Both the position numbers and the translations under genes were made by a program. Shown here in pieces: positions 9,328-18,473 of a stretch of 64,000 bases of DNA. Position 1 is the first letter of the stretch, and every line of letters begins with the position of its first letter. Under the pieces are notes generated by a model that searched no databases, was not told the origin of the DNA, and saw only the letters and a program-made list of their open reading frames with translations. Source of the stretch: Glutamicibacter sp002979865 (GTDB taxonomy: Bacteria > Actinomycetota > Actinomycetes > Actinomycetales > Micrococcaceae); contig NZ_CP188297.1 in assembly GCF_050030965.1 (NCBI RefSeq), positions 2,294,001-2,358,000 of the forward strand, in the 5' to 3' direction.

Positions 9328-10929
9328 TTATTCGCCTTTCGCCTGCAGGACGCCGTCAATCCGGCGGGTCAACTTCCACGGATTGTCTTCCGCGATGGGC
9401 TTGGGCAAAAGCGCGTCCGGGAAGTTCTGGTAGGCGACCGGGCGCAGGAAGCGCTCGATGGCCAGGGTGCCCACCGAGGTGGTCCGCGGGTCGGACGTTG
9501 CCGGGAACGGACCTCCGTGCACCATCGCGTGGCCCACTTCCACACCGGTTGGCCATCCGTTGACCAGGATGCGCCCGACCTTGGTTTCCAGCGTCCCGAT
9601 GATCTGCCCTGCGGCTTCGTGATCCGAATCGTCCAGCTGCAAGGTGGCGGTGAGCTGGCCTTCCAGCCGGCCCAGCGCGGTTTGCAGCTGTGCGGCATCG
9701 GCGTAGCGAATCACCAGCGAGGCGGCTCCGAAGATTTCGTCTTGCAGCACCGGGTTGGCCAGCAGCTGCTCCACTCCAGCGGTGTAGATGGCCGGTGCCG
9801 GAGCGTTCTCGGTTGCCCCTTCGGTGCCACGGCCCAGCAGTTCGACACCGTCCTGGCTGCCGAGCGCTTGGACACCAGCGGTCCAGGAATTGTAGATTCC
9901 CTCGGTGAGCATCGTCTGCCCGGAAGTTTCCGGTGCCTGGCCGCTGACGGCGCGGGCGAATGCGTCGCCGGCAGCTCCAGTGGGAACAAAGACGAGACCC
10001 GGTGCGGTGCACAGCTGCCCGGAAGAACCGACAACAGAAGCCAAGTAGGCCTTGGCCTGCGCAACGGGATCCTGCGCCAATGCTCCCTCGAAGAAGATCA
10101 CCGGGTTGATGGAGCTCATCTCGGCATACACCGGGACAGGTTCCGGTCGCGCGGCCGCGGCGGCCATCAGGGCGGTGCCGCCGGCCCGCGAACCGGTGAA
10201 GCCCACGGCCTTGATGGCCGGATCCTTCACCAGCGCCTGGCCGATCGACGCGCCGGGGCCATAAACCAGGGAGAAGACTCCCGGGTGCAGCCCGAAGTCG
10301 GCGACGGCCTTGCTGATGGCATGGCCAACAATCTCGCTGGTTCCGGGGTGCGCATTGTGGGCCTTGAAGACCACCGGGCAGCCGGCAGCCAGCGCGCTGG
10401 CGGTGTCGCCGCCGGCGGTGGAGAACGCCAGCGGGAAGTTCGACGCGCCGAACACCGCGACCGGGCCCACCGGGATCTTGCGCTGCCGGATGTCCACGCG
10501 CGGGGCCGGGGTGCGCTCTGGCAGGGCCGGGTCCACGCGCACGCCGTGCTGGTCGCCCTGGCGTACCACCTGCGCGAACAGCCGCAGCTGTCCGGTGGTG
10601 CGCCCGCGCTCGCCGGTCAGGCGCGCCTCGGGCAAGCCGGTTTCGGCCATGGCGCGAGCGACCAGTTCGGCGCCCACTGCCTCGATGTTCTCCGCGATGG
10701 CTTCCAGGAACTCTGCGTGCTTCGACGGTTCCAAGGACCGGAAGGACTCGAAGGCCTCGGCCGCCGCAGCGGTGGCCAGCTTCAGCTGCTGCTCATCGAT
10801 GAGGCTGTAGGCAGGTTCCAGGCGCTCGTTGGTCGCCGGGTTATAGCCGTTGACCTTGCGCCCGTTGCCTTCGGTGCTGGCGCCGGCGAGGATGGACTGG
10901 CCGGTGAGGTTCTGCGTGGTTGTGCTCAT
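9328..10929 (-). CDS. 2-oxoglutarate semialdehyde (2,5-dioxopentanoate) dehydrogenase
   Basis: An aldehyde dehydrogenase of 533 residues that oxidises 2-oxoglutarate semialdehyde to 2-oxoglutarate with NAD(P)+, the last step of aldarate degradation. The catalytic Cys307 is in SSGQLCTAPG, the general base Glu270 in VYAEMSS, and the nucleotide-binding motif in AVGFTGSRAGG. The N-terminal layout (FGASNFPLAFSTAGGD) is typical of KGSADH isozymes II/III found with glucarate/galactarate genes. It lies between kdgD and gudD in the same operon, which fixes the role. A longer N-terminus than classical ALDHs is normal for this group. Confidence 0.92.
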   Translation of the reverse strand: MSTTTQNLTGQSILAGASTEGNGRKVNGYNPATNERLEPAYSLIDEQQLKLATAAAAEAFESFRSLEPSKHAEFLEAIAENIEAVGAELVARAMAETGLPEARLTGERGRTTGQLRLFAQVVRQGDQHGVRVDPALPERTPAPRVDIRQRKIPVGPVAVFGASNFPLAFSTAGGDTASALAAGCPVVFKAHNAHPGTSEIVGHAISKAVADFGLHPGVFSLVYGPGASIGQALVKDPAIKAVGFTGSRAGGTALMAAAAARPEPVPVYAEMSSINPVIFFEGALAQDPVAQAKAYLASVVGSSGQLCTAPGLVFVPTGAAGDAFARAVSGQAPETSGQTMLTEGIYNSWTAGVQALGSQDGVELLGRGTEGATENAPAPAIYTAGVEQLLANPVLQDEIFGAASLVIRYADAAQLQTALGRLEGQLTATLQLDDSDHEAAGQIIGTLETKVGRILVNGWPTGVEVGHAMVHGGPFPATSDPRTTSVGTLAIERFLRPVAYQNFPDALLPKPIAEDNPWKLTRRIDGVLQAKGE

Positions 10930-10979
10930 GAATTGCTCCTGAGTCGACTGATTGGTGTGTCGTAAAGTGCCAGTGCTGG

Positions 10980-11918
10980 TCAGAGGCTCGCGCCGGCGGG
11001 AACGATGCCTGCCTGCTGGATCAGCGCGGACAGGTCCGCCAGGTCCTGCTCGGTCAGATCCTGCAGCGGCGGGCGCACCGAGCCGGAGTCGCGGCCGATG
11101 GCCTTCAGCCCGCCCTTGACGATGGATACGCCGTAACCCTTGACGCGGTCGCGGATTTCCAGGTACGGCAGCACGAAGCGGTTCAGCTTCTCGTTGACCG
11201 CCTTCAGGTCCTGGGCGCGCACATCCTTGTAGAAGTCCAGCGCGAATTCCGGAACGAAGTTGTACATGGCCGAGGAGTAGGTGCTCATGCCCAGCTGCAG
11301 CAGCGGCAGCGCGAAGGTCTCCGCGGTAGGCAGCCCGCCCAGGTAGAACAGGCGGTCGCCGTTCTTGGCGTACACCTTGGTCAGGTGCTCGATGTCGCCC
11401 AGCGCGTCCTTGAAGCCGATGAAGTTCTCGTGGTTATCGGCCAGCCGGGCCACGGTGTCCGCCGAATAGATCGCGTTGGCGCGGTTGTAGACGATTACGC
11501 CGGTCGTCGTCGATGCGCAGATGGCCGACGCGTGCTGGTAGAGCCCTTCCTGGTCGCATTCGGTCAGGTACGGTGGCAGCAGCAGCAGGCCCTCGGCCCC
11601 TGCGGCCTCGGCGTCTTGCGCATTCTGGATGGCCTGCTTGGTCGAACCGCCGGCCGAGGCCAGCACCGGAACCTTGGAGCCGGCTTCTTCCACTGCCATG
11701 CGGACCACACGCGAGGCCTCTGCCGGGGTCAGCGTGAAGCCTTCGCCGGTGCCTCCGGCGGCGAACAGTCCCGCGACATCGAAGCTGGACTGCCAGGCCA
11801 GGTGGTTGCGGTACGCGGCCTCGTCGATTTCCAGGTTCGCGTCGAATGCGGTGACCGGGAAGGAGAGCAACCCGTCCTTGAGCTTGGAGGCAAGTTCGGC
11901 GGGGGTGTACTGGGCCAT
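10980..11918 (-). CDS. kdgD: 5-dehydro-4-deoxyglucarate dehydratase (decarboxylating)
   Basis: A DHDPS/NAL-family class I aldolase-fold enzyme of 312 residues that converts 5-keto-4-deoxyglucarate to 2-oxoglutarate semialdehyde, CO2 and water. The Schiff-base Lys170 is in NFIGFKDALGD and the conserved Tyr144 in VIVYNRAN. The N-terminal AAGGTGEGFTLT loop resembles characterised KdgD proteins. It is the first gene of the kdgD-ALDH-gudD operon, 50 bp ahead of the dehydrogenase. The galactarate dehydratase at 19326 makes the same intermediate and has no other lower-pathway gene nearby, so KdgD probably serves both. Confidence 0.93.
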   Translation of the reverse strand: MAQYTPAELASKLKDGLLSFPVTAFDANLEIDEAAYRNHLAWQSSFDVAGLFAAGGTGEGFTLTPAEASRVVRMAVEEAGSKVPVLASAGGSTKQAIQNAQDAEAAGAEGLLLLPPYLTECDQEGLYQHASAICASTTTGVIVYNRANAIYSADTVARLADNHENFIGFKDALGDIEHLTKVYAKNGDRLFYLGGLPTAETFALPLLQLGMSTYSSAMYNFVPEFALDFYKDVRAQDLKAVNEKLNRFVLPYLEIRDRVKGYGVSIVKGGLKAIGRDSGSVRPPLQDLTEQDLADLSALIQQAGIVPAGASL

Positions 11919-12032
11919 GGTTTGTTCCTTTGACTGGTTCCCACCTCAGGCGAGGCGGGAAAGCTGGGGGCGGTGCATTGGTATTACCCTCAGCCTAGGA
12001 ACCCTCTATGATGCCTGTCCAAGCCCATATTT

Positions 12033-12046
12033 GTATTGTTTGATAC
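12033..12046. promoter_or_regulatory. Candidate LysR binding dyad upstream of kdgD
   Basis: Interrupted dyad GTAT-N6-ATAC in the gap between the LysR gene and kdgD, of the spacing expected for a LysR T-N11-A box. The adjoining decamer TTTGATACCT (12039-12048) recurs exactly at 12947-12956 over the LysR start codon, which suggests both the operon and the regulator are targets. No clear -10 was found for kdgD. Confidence 0.4.
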
Positions 12047-12056
12047 CTACTGTGCA

Positions 12057-12947
12057 TCATTCAGCGTGCAGCGCGTGGCGCACGATCGAGACCACCCGTT
12101 CCAGCGCCGGATTGCGCGAGGACTTGCTCCAGATGGCGTGCAGCTGCACCGGATCGTCGGTAACCTCGCCAAGCCGCAGGTAGCTGACCCCGCCCACGCC
12201 CAGCAGCTTGGCACTCTCCGGGACGAAAGCAATACCGCGCCCGGCGGAGACCAGCGCGAGCATGGTCAGCACCTGGCTGACGGTATGGCGCACGTTCTTG
12301 TGCTCGATGTCGACGCGGCGCACCACCAGGTCGTAGAAGTAGCGGGCCTTGGTGGGGGAGTGCATGATCAGCGGTTCGTTGCGCAGGTCATCGAACAATA
12401 CCTCCCGCTGCAGCCGGGCCAGCCGGTGGCCGGAGGGCACTGCCACGTAGAGCCCCTCGGTTAATAGCAGTGCGGATTCGAAGAGCTTCTCGTCGAAGGG
12501 CGGGCGGGCTAAGCCCAGATCGATGTCGCCGTCCAGCAGGGCGTCGACCTGCTCGCCGGTCACCATTTCCGACAGCTCCAGGTGCACCTGCGGCATCTGC
12601 GCGGAGATTTCTCCCAGCAGCGGGCCGAGCAGGCTGAAGCCCGAGGCCGCGGTGAAGCCGATGCGCAGCTCGCCCAGCTGGCCGGCGGCGATGCGGCGGG
12701 CATTGTCCGGGGCACGCTCGGCGGCCACGACCAGCCGGCGGGCATCCTGGAGGAAAGCATGGCCCGCCGCGGTGAGGGCCACGCGGCGGTTGTCGCGCTC
12801 GAGCAGTTCCACGCCGACCGTGCGCTCGAGTTTCTGGATCTGCCGGCTCAGCGGCGGCTGAGTCATGTTCAGCCGCTCGGCGGCACGGCCGAAGTGCAAT
12901 TCCTCGGCAACGGCAACGAAACTGCGTGCTTGGTCCAGAGTAAACAT
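12057..12947 (-). CDS. LysR-family regulator of the glucarate genes
   Basis: A 296-residue LysR-type regulator: an N-terminal winged HTH (FTLDQARSFVAVAEELHFGRAAERLNMTQ region) and a periplasmic-binding-like effector domain. The start at 12947 has AGAAAGG upstream; a longer frame begins at 12983 but lacks an RBS. It lies between the kdgD operon (same strand) and the divergent tctCBA-usp operon, so it probably regulates both, with glucarate or an intermediate as coinducer. A TAGAAT -10 (12967-12972) lies upstream. The control role is inferred from position only. Confidence 0.88.
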   Translation of the reverse strand: MFTLDQARSFVAVAEELHFGRAAERLNMTQPPLSRQIQKLERTVGVELLERDNRRVALTAAGHAFLQDARRLVVAAERAPDNARRIAAGQLGELRIGFTAASGFSLLGPLLGEISAQMPQVHLELSEMVTGEQVDALLDGDIDLGLARPPFDEKLFESALLLTEGLYVAVPSGHRLARLQREVLFDDLRNEPLIMHSPTKARYFYDLVVRRVDIEHKNVRHTVSQVLTMLALVSAGRGIAFVPESAKLLGVGGVSYLRLGEVTDDPVQLHAIWSKSSRNPALERVVSIVRHALHAE

Positions 12948-13098
12948 TTGATACCTTTCTGGAATCATTCTATGCACATTCAACCTTGGACATGCATCAC
13001 TTCAAGTTTCTACGCTTGACTCCAAGACCAGCAAGGTGAGCTGTCTCACTCGAGGCCTCGGCCGGGGTCCCACACTCGACACCACAGGAGAACTTCCC
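12948..13098. promoter_or_regulatory. Divergent LysR / tctC promoter region
   Basis: A 151-bp control region. On the minus strand TAGAAT (12967-12972) is the likely -10 of the LysR gene. On the plus strand TTGGAC (12986-12991) and TACGCT (13011-13016), 19 bp apart, form a weak activator-dependent type promoter for tctC. An imperfect dyad ATGCA...TGCAT spans about 12972-12996 between them and is a candidate LysR site. Confidence 0.4.
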
Positions 13099-14097
13099 AT
13101 GAAAAATCGCTTGACTCGCCGCTCGCTGCTCGCCCTCTCGGCCACTGGCGCGGTACTAGCGCTTTCCGCCTGCGGCGGCAACGTCGGCGGGGGCTCGGCC
13201 TCCGCCGAATTCCCCAGCGGCCCCATCACCCTGACCGTCGGCCAGGCGCCTGGCGGCTCCACCGACCTGATCGCGCGCGCCGCGGCGGACGGCATGGCGG
13301 ATTCCCTGGGCGTGGCCCTGCCCGTGGTGAACAAGCCGGGCGCCAACGGCGCGCTGGCCACCGAAGAAGTGGCGGCCATGGCCCCGGACGGGCAGAACCT
13401 CGTGCTGCTCAACGCCTCGTTGATCACCATTACCCCGCTGGCGGTATCCGCGGACGAGGCGGTTTCGCTCGATGACCTCGATGTCCTCATGGGACTGAGT
13501 CAGGATGACTACGTCATGGTAGCCAGCACCAAGTCGGGGATGGAGAACTTCGATGACATCAAGAACAGCGGCAAGAAGCTGTCCTTCGGCACTACCGGCG
13601 TGGGCACCGGCTCGCAGCTGGCCCAGGAACTGATCCTGGCCCAGGCGGGCATCGAAGGCACCACAGTACCATTCGACTCGGGTTCCCCGGCACTGACCGC
13701 CGTCATGGGCGACCAGGTACAGGTCTCCACAGTGCAGCTGGGCGAAGCCAAGCCGCAGATCGACGCCGGCACCGTCACCCCGATCGTGGTCTTCTCCTCC
13801 GAGCGCAATGAGTTCCTTCCCGATGTGCCCACCGCCATCGAGGCAGGCTATGAAGTCCCGGTCTCCCAGTACCGCGCCATCGCAGCCCCGAAGGGCCTGA
13901 GCGATGACGCCAAGCAGAAGCTGGTGGCCTCCATCAAGGACGCGGTAGCCACGGACACCTACACCTCGTTCAACGAGAAGAACATGCTGACTCCGAACGA
14001 GATTTCCGGCGAGGAAGTCACCGCCGAATGGAATGAGCTGGCCGCGAAGTACAAGGAACTGACCGATGAGTACGACATCTCGCTGGCCGGCAAGTAG
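13099..14097 (+). CDS. tctC: Tripartite tricarboxylate transporter substrate-binding lipoprotein (TctC/Bug)
   Basis: An extracytoplasmic solute receptor of 332 residues. The start at 13099 is supported by AGGAG 8 nt upstream and the sequence MKNRLTRRSLLALSATG leading to lipobox LSAC, so it is a membrane-anchored lipoprotein. The Bug-fold signatures are present (VGQAPGGSTDLIARAAADGMA near the N-terminus, VVNKPGANGALATEEVA). It is the first gene of tctC-tctB-tctA-usp. It is divergent from LysR and the glucarate genes, so its likely ligand is an aldarate rather than citrate; this is inference. Confidence 0.92.
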   Translation: MKNRLTRRSLLALSATGAVLALSACGGNVGGGSASAEFPSGPITLTVGQAPGGSTDLIARAAADGMADSLGVALPVVNKPGANGALATEEVAAMAPDGQNLVLLNASLITITPLAVSADEAVSLDDLDVLMGLSQDDYVMVASTKSGMENFDDIKNSGKKLSFGTTGVGTGSQLAQELILAQAGIEGTTVPFDSGSPALTAVMGDQVQVSTVQLGEAKPQIDAGTVTPIVVFSSERNEFLPDVPTAIEAGYEVPVSQYRAIAAPKGLSDDAKQKLVASIKDAVATDTYTSFNEKNMLTPNEISGEEVTAEWNELAAKYKELTDEYDISLAGK

Positions 14098-14146
14098 CCT
14101 CCCGGCAGCCAGCTGATCCGGAACACTTCAAGCACAGGAGGACATC

Positions 14147-14731
14147 ATGCAAGCCAAACACGTTGAACGCCCGCCGGTGCCCGGCGCGCCCCGCGCGAAA
14201 TCCGGCCCGGTGCAGCCCGAGGACGATTCGTCGCCCGAGGCGCTGACCCCGGAGGAACTCGCCGCCCAGTGGGAAGCCGAGGCCCCGGAACCGGCCGGAC
14301 CGGTGGCGAACCTTGCCTCCAGCCTGGTGGTGCTCGCGCTGGGCTGCGCCGGCATGGCGCTGTCCGTTGGCCTGGGGCTGGGCACCCCCGCGGCGCCCAG
14401 CGCCGGGATGTGGCCCTTCATCGTCACGCTGATTGCCGCCGTCATGGCCGTGGTGCAGCTCATCGTGGGCAGGCGCGGCGGGCAGGACGGGGAGAAGTTC
14501 AGTGCCATGAGCTGGTACACCGTCATTGGTTTCGCCACCCTGATCCTGATGGTGGTGCTCATGCCGCTGATCGGCTTCGAGATTCCCGCGCTGCTGCTGT
14601 GCTTCGTGTGGATGCGCTGGCTGGGCGGTGAGCGCTGGCGCTCTGCCGCCTTGTATTCGGTGCTGGTGGTCGTGGCCTTCTACGCCATCTTCATTGCCGC
14701 GCTCGGCACCACGATTCCCCGACTGTTCTAA
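14147..14731 (+). CDS. tctB: Tripartite tricarboxylate transporter small permease (TctB)
   Basis: A 194-residue membrane protein with about four hydrophobic helices, which is the TctB topology. An unusually long hydrophilic N-terminal tail rich in Pro, Glu and Ala (about 55 residues) precedes the first helix. AGGAGG lies 6 nt upstream of the ATG. It lies between the receptor and the large permease in the operon and is assigned mainly by that position and topology. Confidence 0.85.
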   Translation: MQAKHVERPPVPGAPRAKSGPVQPEDDSSPEALTPEELAAQWEAEAPEPAGPVANLASSLVVLALGCAGMALSVGLGLGTPAAPSAGMWPFIVTLIAAVMAVVQLIVGRRGGQDGEKFSAMSWYTVIGFATLILMVVLMPLIGFEIPALLLCFVWMRWLGGERWRSAALYSVLVVVAFYAIFIAALGTTIPRLF

Positions 14732-14754
14732 GTCGCAATTAAAGGTTGACTCCC

Positions 14755-16284
14755 ATGGACTTCTTCGGACCAGTCCTGGACGGCTTCGGCACCGTCCTGG
14801 ACCCCACAAACCTCTTGTATTGCCTGCTCGGCGTTGTCATTGGCATGCTGATCGGCGTGCTGCCGGGCCTGGGCCCGGCGGCCACGATCGCGATCCTGCT
14901 GCCGTTGACCTACGGTGTCGAGCCGGTGACCGCCATCATCATGCTGGCCGGCATCTTCTACGGTGCCCAGTACGGCGGCACGATCACCTCGGTGCTGCTG
15001 CGCCTTCCCGGCGAGGCCAGCTCGGTGGTGACGGTCTTCGACGGCTATGTCATGGCCAAGCAGGGCCGGGCCGGCACCGCACTGGGCATTGCCGCCATCG
15101 GCTCGTTTATTGGCGGCACGATCGCCATTGTGGGTCTGACCTTCCTGGCTCCGCTGGTGGCCAGTTTCGCGCTGGACTTCGGCCCGCCGGAGTACACGGC
15201 GCTGGCGCTGCTGGGCATCTTGCTGGTGGCCACCATCTCCGGAGGCTCCAAGATCAAGGCGATCATCGCCGCGGCGTTGGGCCTGTTCCTGGCCACGGTG
15301 GGTCGCGATGGCTTCACCGGGGCCGAGCGCTTCACCTTCGGCAACCTGTCGCTGGCCGACGGGATCGACTTCGTGCCGATCGCCATGGGCCTGTTCGGCG
15401 TGGGCGAGATCCTCTACAACCTGGAGGAGCGGCACCGGGCCGTGTCCGCCCCGCTGAAGGTGGCCAACGTGTGGCCGCGGCGCCAGGACCTGAAGCAGGC
15501 CTCCGGGGCGATCGGCCGCGGGTCGGTGCTCGGCTTCTTCCTGGGCATCTTGCCCGGCGGCGGCGCGACGATCTCCTCGCTGGCCTCCTACGCGCTGGAG
15601 AAGAAGACCGCCAAGGACCCTACGCGCTTCGGCAAGGGGGCGATCGAGGGTGTCGCCGGACCGGAAACCGCGAACAATGCGGCGGCGACCAGCTCGTTCA
15701 TCCCGTTGCTGACTCTGGGCATTCCTGCGAATGCGACGATGGCGATCATCTTCGGGGCGTTGCTGATCCAGGGGGTCACCCCCGGCCCGCAGCTGATCTC
15801 CAATGACCCGGAATTGTTCTGGGGCGTGGTGAACTCGATGTATATCGGCAACATCCTGCTGCTGATCATGTCGATCCCGCTGATCGGGGTATTTGTGCGG
15901 ATCCTGCGCATCCGCGCCGCGATCCTGGCGCCGATTACCGCGTTGATTACCCTGCTGGGCGCGTACACCATCCGCAACTCCATGTTCGACGTGATGCTGG
16001 TGGTCATGTTCGGCGCCGTGGGCTACCTGATGAAGAAATTCGGTTTCGAGCCCGGCCCGCTGGTGCTGGCGTTCGTGCTGGGCAGCCTGCTGGAATCCAA
16101 CCTGCGCCGATCCCTGCTGGTGCTGGAAGGCGACCCCTCGGGCTTCCTGTCCCGACCCATCTCCGCAACGCTGCTGGTGGTGTTCGTGTTCGTGGCCGTG
16201 TGGCCGATGATCAAGTCCGCCATCGATCAGCGCAAGAACCGCTTGGTGGCCGTGCAGGCCGTAAAGGAAAAGGAAAACGCATGA
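14755..16284 (+). CDS. tctA: Tripartite tricarboxylate transporter large permease (TctA)
   Basis: A 509-residue multi-spanning permease with the TctA hallmarks GVLPGLGPAATIAILLPLT (about residue 35) and the second, inverted-repeat motif around GILPGGGATISSLASYALEKK. The start at 14755 is preferred because AAAGG lies 9 nt upstream; TTG at 14746 is in frame but less likely. The stop overlaps the start of the following Usp gene (ATGA). Together with TctB and TctC it forms a secondary, ion-gradient-driven high-affinity importer, probably for glucarate or a related acid. Confidence 0.93.
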   Translation: MDFFGPVLDGFGTVLDPTNLLYCLLGVVIGMLIGVLPGLGPAATIAILLPLTYGVEPVTAIIMLAGIFYGAQYGGTITSVLLRLPGEASSVVTVFDGYVMAKQGRAGTALGIAAIGSFIGGTIAIVGLTFLAPLVASFALDFGPPEYTALALLGILLVATISGGSKIKAIIAAALGLFLATVGRDGFTGAERFTFGNLSLADGIDFVPIAMGLFGVGEILYNLEERHRAVSAPLKVANVWPRRQDLKQASGAIGRGSVLGFFLGILPGGGATISSLASYALEKKTAKDPTRFGKGAIEGVAGPETANNAAATSSFIPLLTLGIPANATMAIIFGALLIQGVTPGPQLISNDPELFWGVVNSMYIGNILLLIMSIPLIGVFVRILRIRAAILAPITALITLLGAYTIRNSMFDVMLVVMFGAVGYLMKKFGFEPGPLVLAFVLGSLLESNLRRSLLVLEGDPSGFLSRPISATLLVVFVFVAVWPMIKSAIDQRKNRLVAVQAVKEKENA

Positions 16285-16673
16285 GCATCATCGTGGGATA
16301 CGTCCCCACCCCAGTAGGGCAGGCCGCCGTCGACGCGGCCATCATCGAGGCGAAGCTGCGCGCCGAACCGTTGCTGATCGTGAACTCCTCGCGCGAGGGG
16401 TCGCTGGTGGACAAGCACACCGCTTCGCCCGAGGACCTGGAACGCGTACTGCTAGCTGCCGCCGCGGCGGGAGTCGAGGCTCGCATCGTGGAGTCCAGCT
16501 ACCGTGATGACCTGACCGAGGAGTTCCTCGGGCTGGCCGAGAAGCACGAGGTGTCCTTGATCGTCATCGGGCTGCGCCAGCGCAGCCAGGTGGGCAAGTT
16601 CATCATGGGCTCGCACGCCCAGCGAATCCTGCTGCAGGCGCAGCATCCGGTGCTGGCCGTCAAGGCCGGCTGA
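16281..16673 (+). CDS. Universal stress protein, coupled to tctA
   Basis: A 130-residue single-domain UspA-type protein. The start at 16281 overlaps the tctA stop by 4 nt (ATGA), so it is translationally coupled; a longer upstream frame is a shadow inside tctA. The nucleotide-binding signature G-x2-G-x9-G-S is recognisable as GLRQRSQVGKFIMGS, followed by AQRILLQAQHPVLAV. Fusion or coupling of Usp proteins to transporters is known in several families, where they may sense ATP/AMP and gate transport. That role here is inferred from context only. Confidence 0.88.
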   Translation: MSIIVGYVPTPVGQAAVDAAIIEAKLRAEPLLIVNSSREGSLVDKHTASPEDLERVLLAAAAAGVEARIVESSYRDDLTEEFLGLAEKHEVSLIVIGLRQRSQVGKFIMGSHAQRILLQAQHPVLAVKAG

Positions 16674-16696
16674 CCCGCTACCGCACCGCTGCCAAG

Positions 16697-16732
16697 GGCC
16701 GCGGAAGGCTTCAACGGAAGCCTTCCGCGGCC
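16697..16732 (+). terminator. Terminator of the tctCBA-usp operon
   Basis: A perfect 15-bp stem (16697-16711 with 16718-16732), loop CAACGG, followed by TTT. It starts 24 bp after the usp stop and is among the clearest intrinsic terminators in the window. Confidence 0.85.
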
Positions 16733-17092
16733 TTTGCGCGTCCACGGTCCGGTGGCTCCTCAATGGTTGCAGCGCGTCAACTACTGTGAGGCTCGTCACT
16801 CAATGCACGGTTCCCGGGGAGTGCCGAAACGCCGAGCCGAATGCGCTACCGGGCGCGGAGTGCCGGAATGTCGCGGGATCGCGGGGATGGCCGCCACCCG
16901 GGCACGCAACGCGATGCCGGCTGGGTATCAAAACATGCGGATCGAGTCTTGGACGGGAGCGATCCCGGCTTACTAACGTGACTACAGGCACATGGCGATA
17001 TGCGGCAGCTCACGTAAACCCAAGCCCCCGCCGCCACCCGCGATGCCGAGATTCCACCCTTTCCAAAGTATTCCCCAGATCGGAGCCCCTTT
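16733..17092 (+). promoter_or_regulatory. Upstream region of the GntP permease with candidate promoter
   Basis: A 360-bp gap without a supported gene. A possible promoter is TTGGAC at 16949-16954 with TACTAA at 16971-16976 (16-bp spacer). The spacer contains the small dyad CGGGA-GCGA-TCCCG. This leaves a leader of about 110 nt before the RBS (GGAG) and ATG at 17093. I did not find the CTTAT/ATAAG operator seen at the galactarate promoter. Confidence 0.35.
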
Positions 17093-18451
17093 ATGCCCCT
17101 GCTTGTCGTAGCGCTGGCGGTAGTCGTGCTGCTGATCCTCATGATGAGGTTCAAGCTCAACGGATTCATCGCCCTGATCCTCGTCGCCACCCTCGTGGCC
17201 TTCTGGGCCGTCGCCACCGGATCGCTGAGCGTGGACGGCGAGCCCGCGGGCGTCGCTGACATCCCGGAGATCATCACCGAGGGCCTGGGCGGGCAGCTGG
17301 GAAGCACCGCCGTCGTCATCGGCCTAGGCGCCATGATTGGCCGCGTCATGGGCGACGCCGGGGCGGCGCAGCGCATTGCCCGCAAGATCCTCTCGGTCTT
17401 CGGCGAGCGTGGCGTGCAGTGGGCCATGATCATTTCCGCGATGCTGATCGGCGTGACCATGTTCTACGAGGTCGCGTTCGTGATCCTGGTGCCGGTCGCC
17501 TTCACCCTGGTGCGCGCCACCAAGGTCAACCTGCTGTGGGTGGGCCTGCCCATGTCCATCTCGCTGTCCACCATGCATTCCTTCCTGCCCCCGCACCCGG
17601 GTCCGACCGCAGTGGCCGGGCTGTACAACGCATCGGTCGGATTGACGCTGGCCTACGGCCTGCTCATTGCCATTCCGGCCGGTGTGGCCATTGCGATGGC
17701 CTGGCCGCGGCTGTCCTTCGTGCGGCAGATGAACCCGCAGATGCCCTCGGGGCTGCTCGCGGAAAAGGACTTCGCCGACGACGAGCTGCCCTCGGGCGCC
17801 TTGTCCTTCCTGGTGGCGCTGCTGCCCATCGTGCTGATTGCCGGTTCGGAAATCCTGCGCATGACCGTGACGCTGAGCAAAGAGGCCGACGATGTGCTCG
17901 CGCTGCTGGGCTCTGCGGAAATTGCGTTGCTGATCGCCCTGCTGGTGGCGATTGCCGCCTTCGGCCCGCTGAACAACCGTTCCATGGCGCAGGTCGCCAA
18001 GTCGATGAGCGAGGCCGCACGGGCCATGGCCATGATCCTGCTGGTCATCGGCGCCGGCGGCGCCTTCAAGCAGGTGCTGGTTTCCGCCGGCATTGCCGAC
18101 TACATTGCGGACACCACTGCGGGGTGGAATCTCAGCCCGCTGTTCCTCGCCTGGATCATTGCGGTGATCCTGCGCATCGCGCTGGGATCAGCTACGGTGG
18201 CGGTATCGACCGCCGCCGGCATCGCTGCACCGCTGGTCGCGGCCACCGGAGCGTCGCCTGAGCTGATGGTGCTGGCCACCGCCTGCGGCTCGATCGCCTT
18301 CAGCCACGTGAACGACCCGGGCTTCTGGATGTTCAAGGAGTATTTCAACCTCAATGTCGGGCAGGCGCTCGCGGTGCGCACCACCTACACCACGACGTTG
18401 GCGGTACTCGGGTTGCTCGGGGTCTTCGCACTGGACCTGGTGATCACCTAG
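17093..18451 (+). CDS. GntP-family gluconate/sugar-acid:H+ symporter
   Basis: A 452-residue permease with about 12 hydrophobic segments and GntP-family features: GLGAMIGRVMGDAGAAQRIA, STMHSFLPPHPGPTAVAG, and the C-terminal block ACGSIAFSHVNDPGFWMFKEYF. GntP members import gluconate and other aldonates or aldarates with protons. It is convergent with the FadR-type regulator and near the talarate/galactarate dehydratase, so galactarate is a reasonable candidate substrate, but gluconate is equally possible from sequence alone. Confidence 0.92.
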   Translation: MPLLVVALAVVVLLILMMRFKLNGFIALILVATLVAFWAVATGSLSVDGEPAGVADIPEIITEGLGGQLGSTAVVIGLGAMIGRVMGDAGAAQRIARKILSVFGERGVQWAMIISAMLIGVTMFYEVAFVILVPVAFTLVRATKVNLLWVGLPMSISLSTMHSFLPPHPGPTAVAGLYNASVGLTLAYGLLIAIPAGVAIAMAWPRLSFVRQMNPQMPSGLLAEKDFADDELPSGALSFLVALLPIVLIAGSEILRMTVTLSKEADDVLALLGSAEIALLIALLVAIAAFGPLNNRSMAQVAKSMSEAARAMAMILLVIGAGGAFKQVLVSAGIADYIADTTAGWNLSPLFLAWIIAVILRIALGSATVAVSTAAGIAAPLVAATGASPELMVLATACGSIAFSHVNDPGFWMFKEYFNLNVGQALAVRTTYTTTLAVLGLLGVFALDLVIT

Positions 18452-18473
18452 GCCCGGTACGGAACTTTGAAGG

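Noticed and set aside
8389..10965. 858-codon open frame on the plus strand
   Set aside because: It is antisense to gudD and the semialdehyde dehydrogenase, whose motifs are unmistakable. The frame is kept open by GC-rich third positions. Its translation is Gly/Ala/His/Gln-rich with no family features.
16200..16280. Longer start for the Usp gene
   Set aside because: The extra residues lie inside tctA and read as a shadow; the ATGA overlap at 16281 is the natural coupled start.
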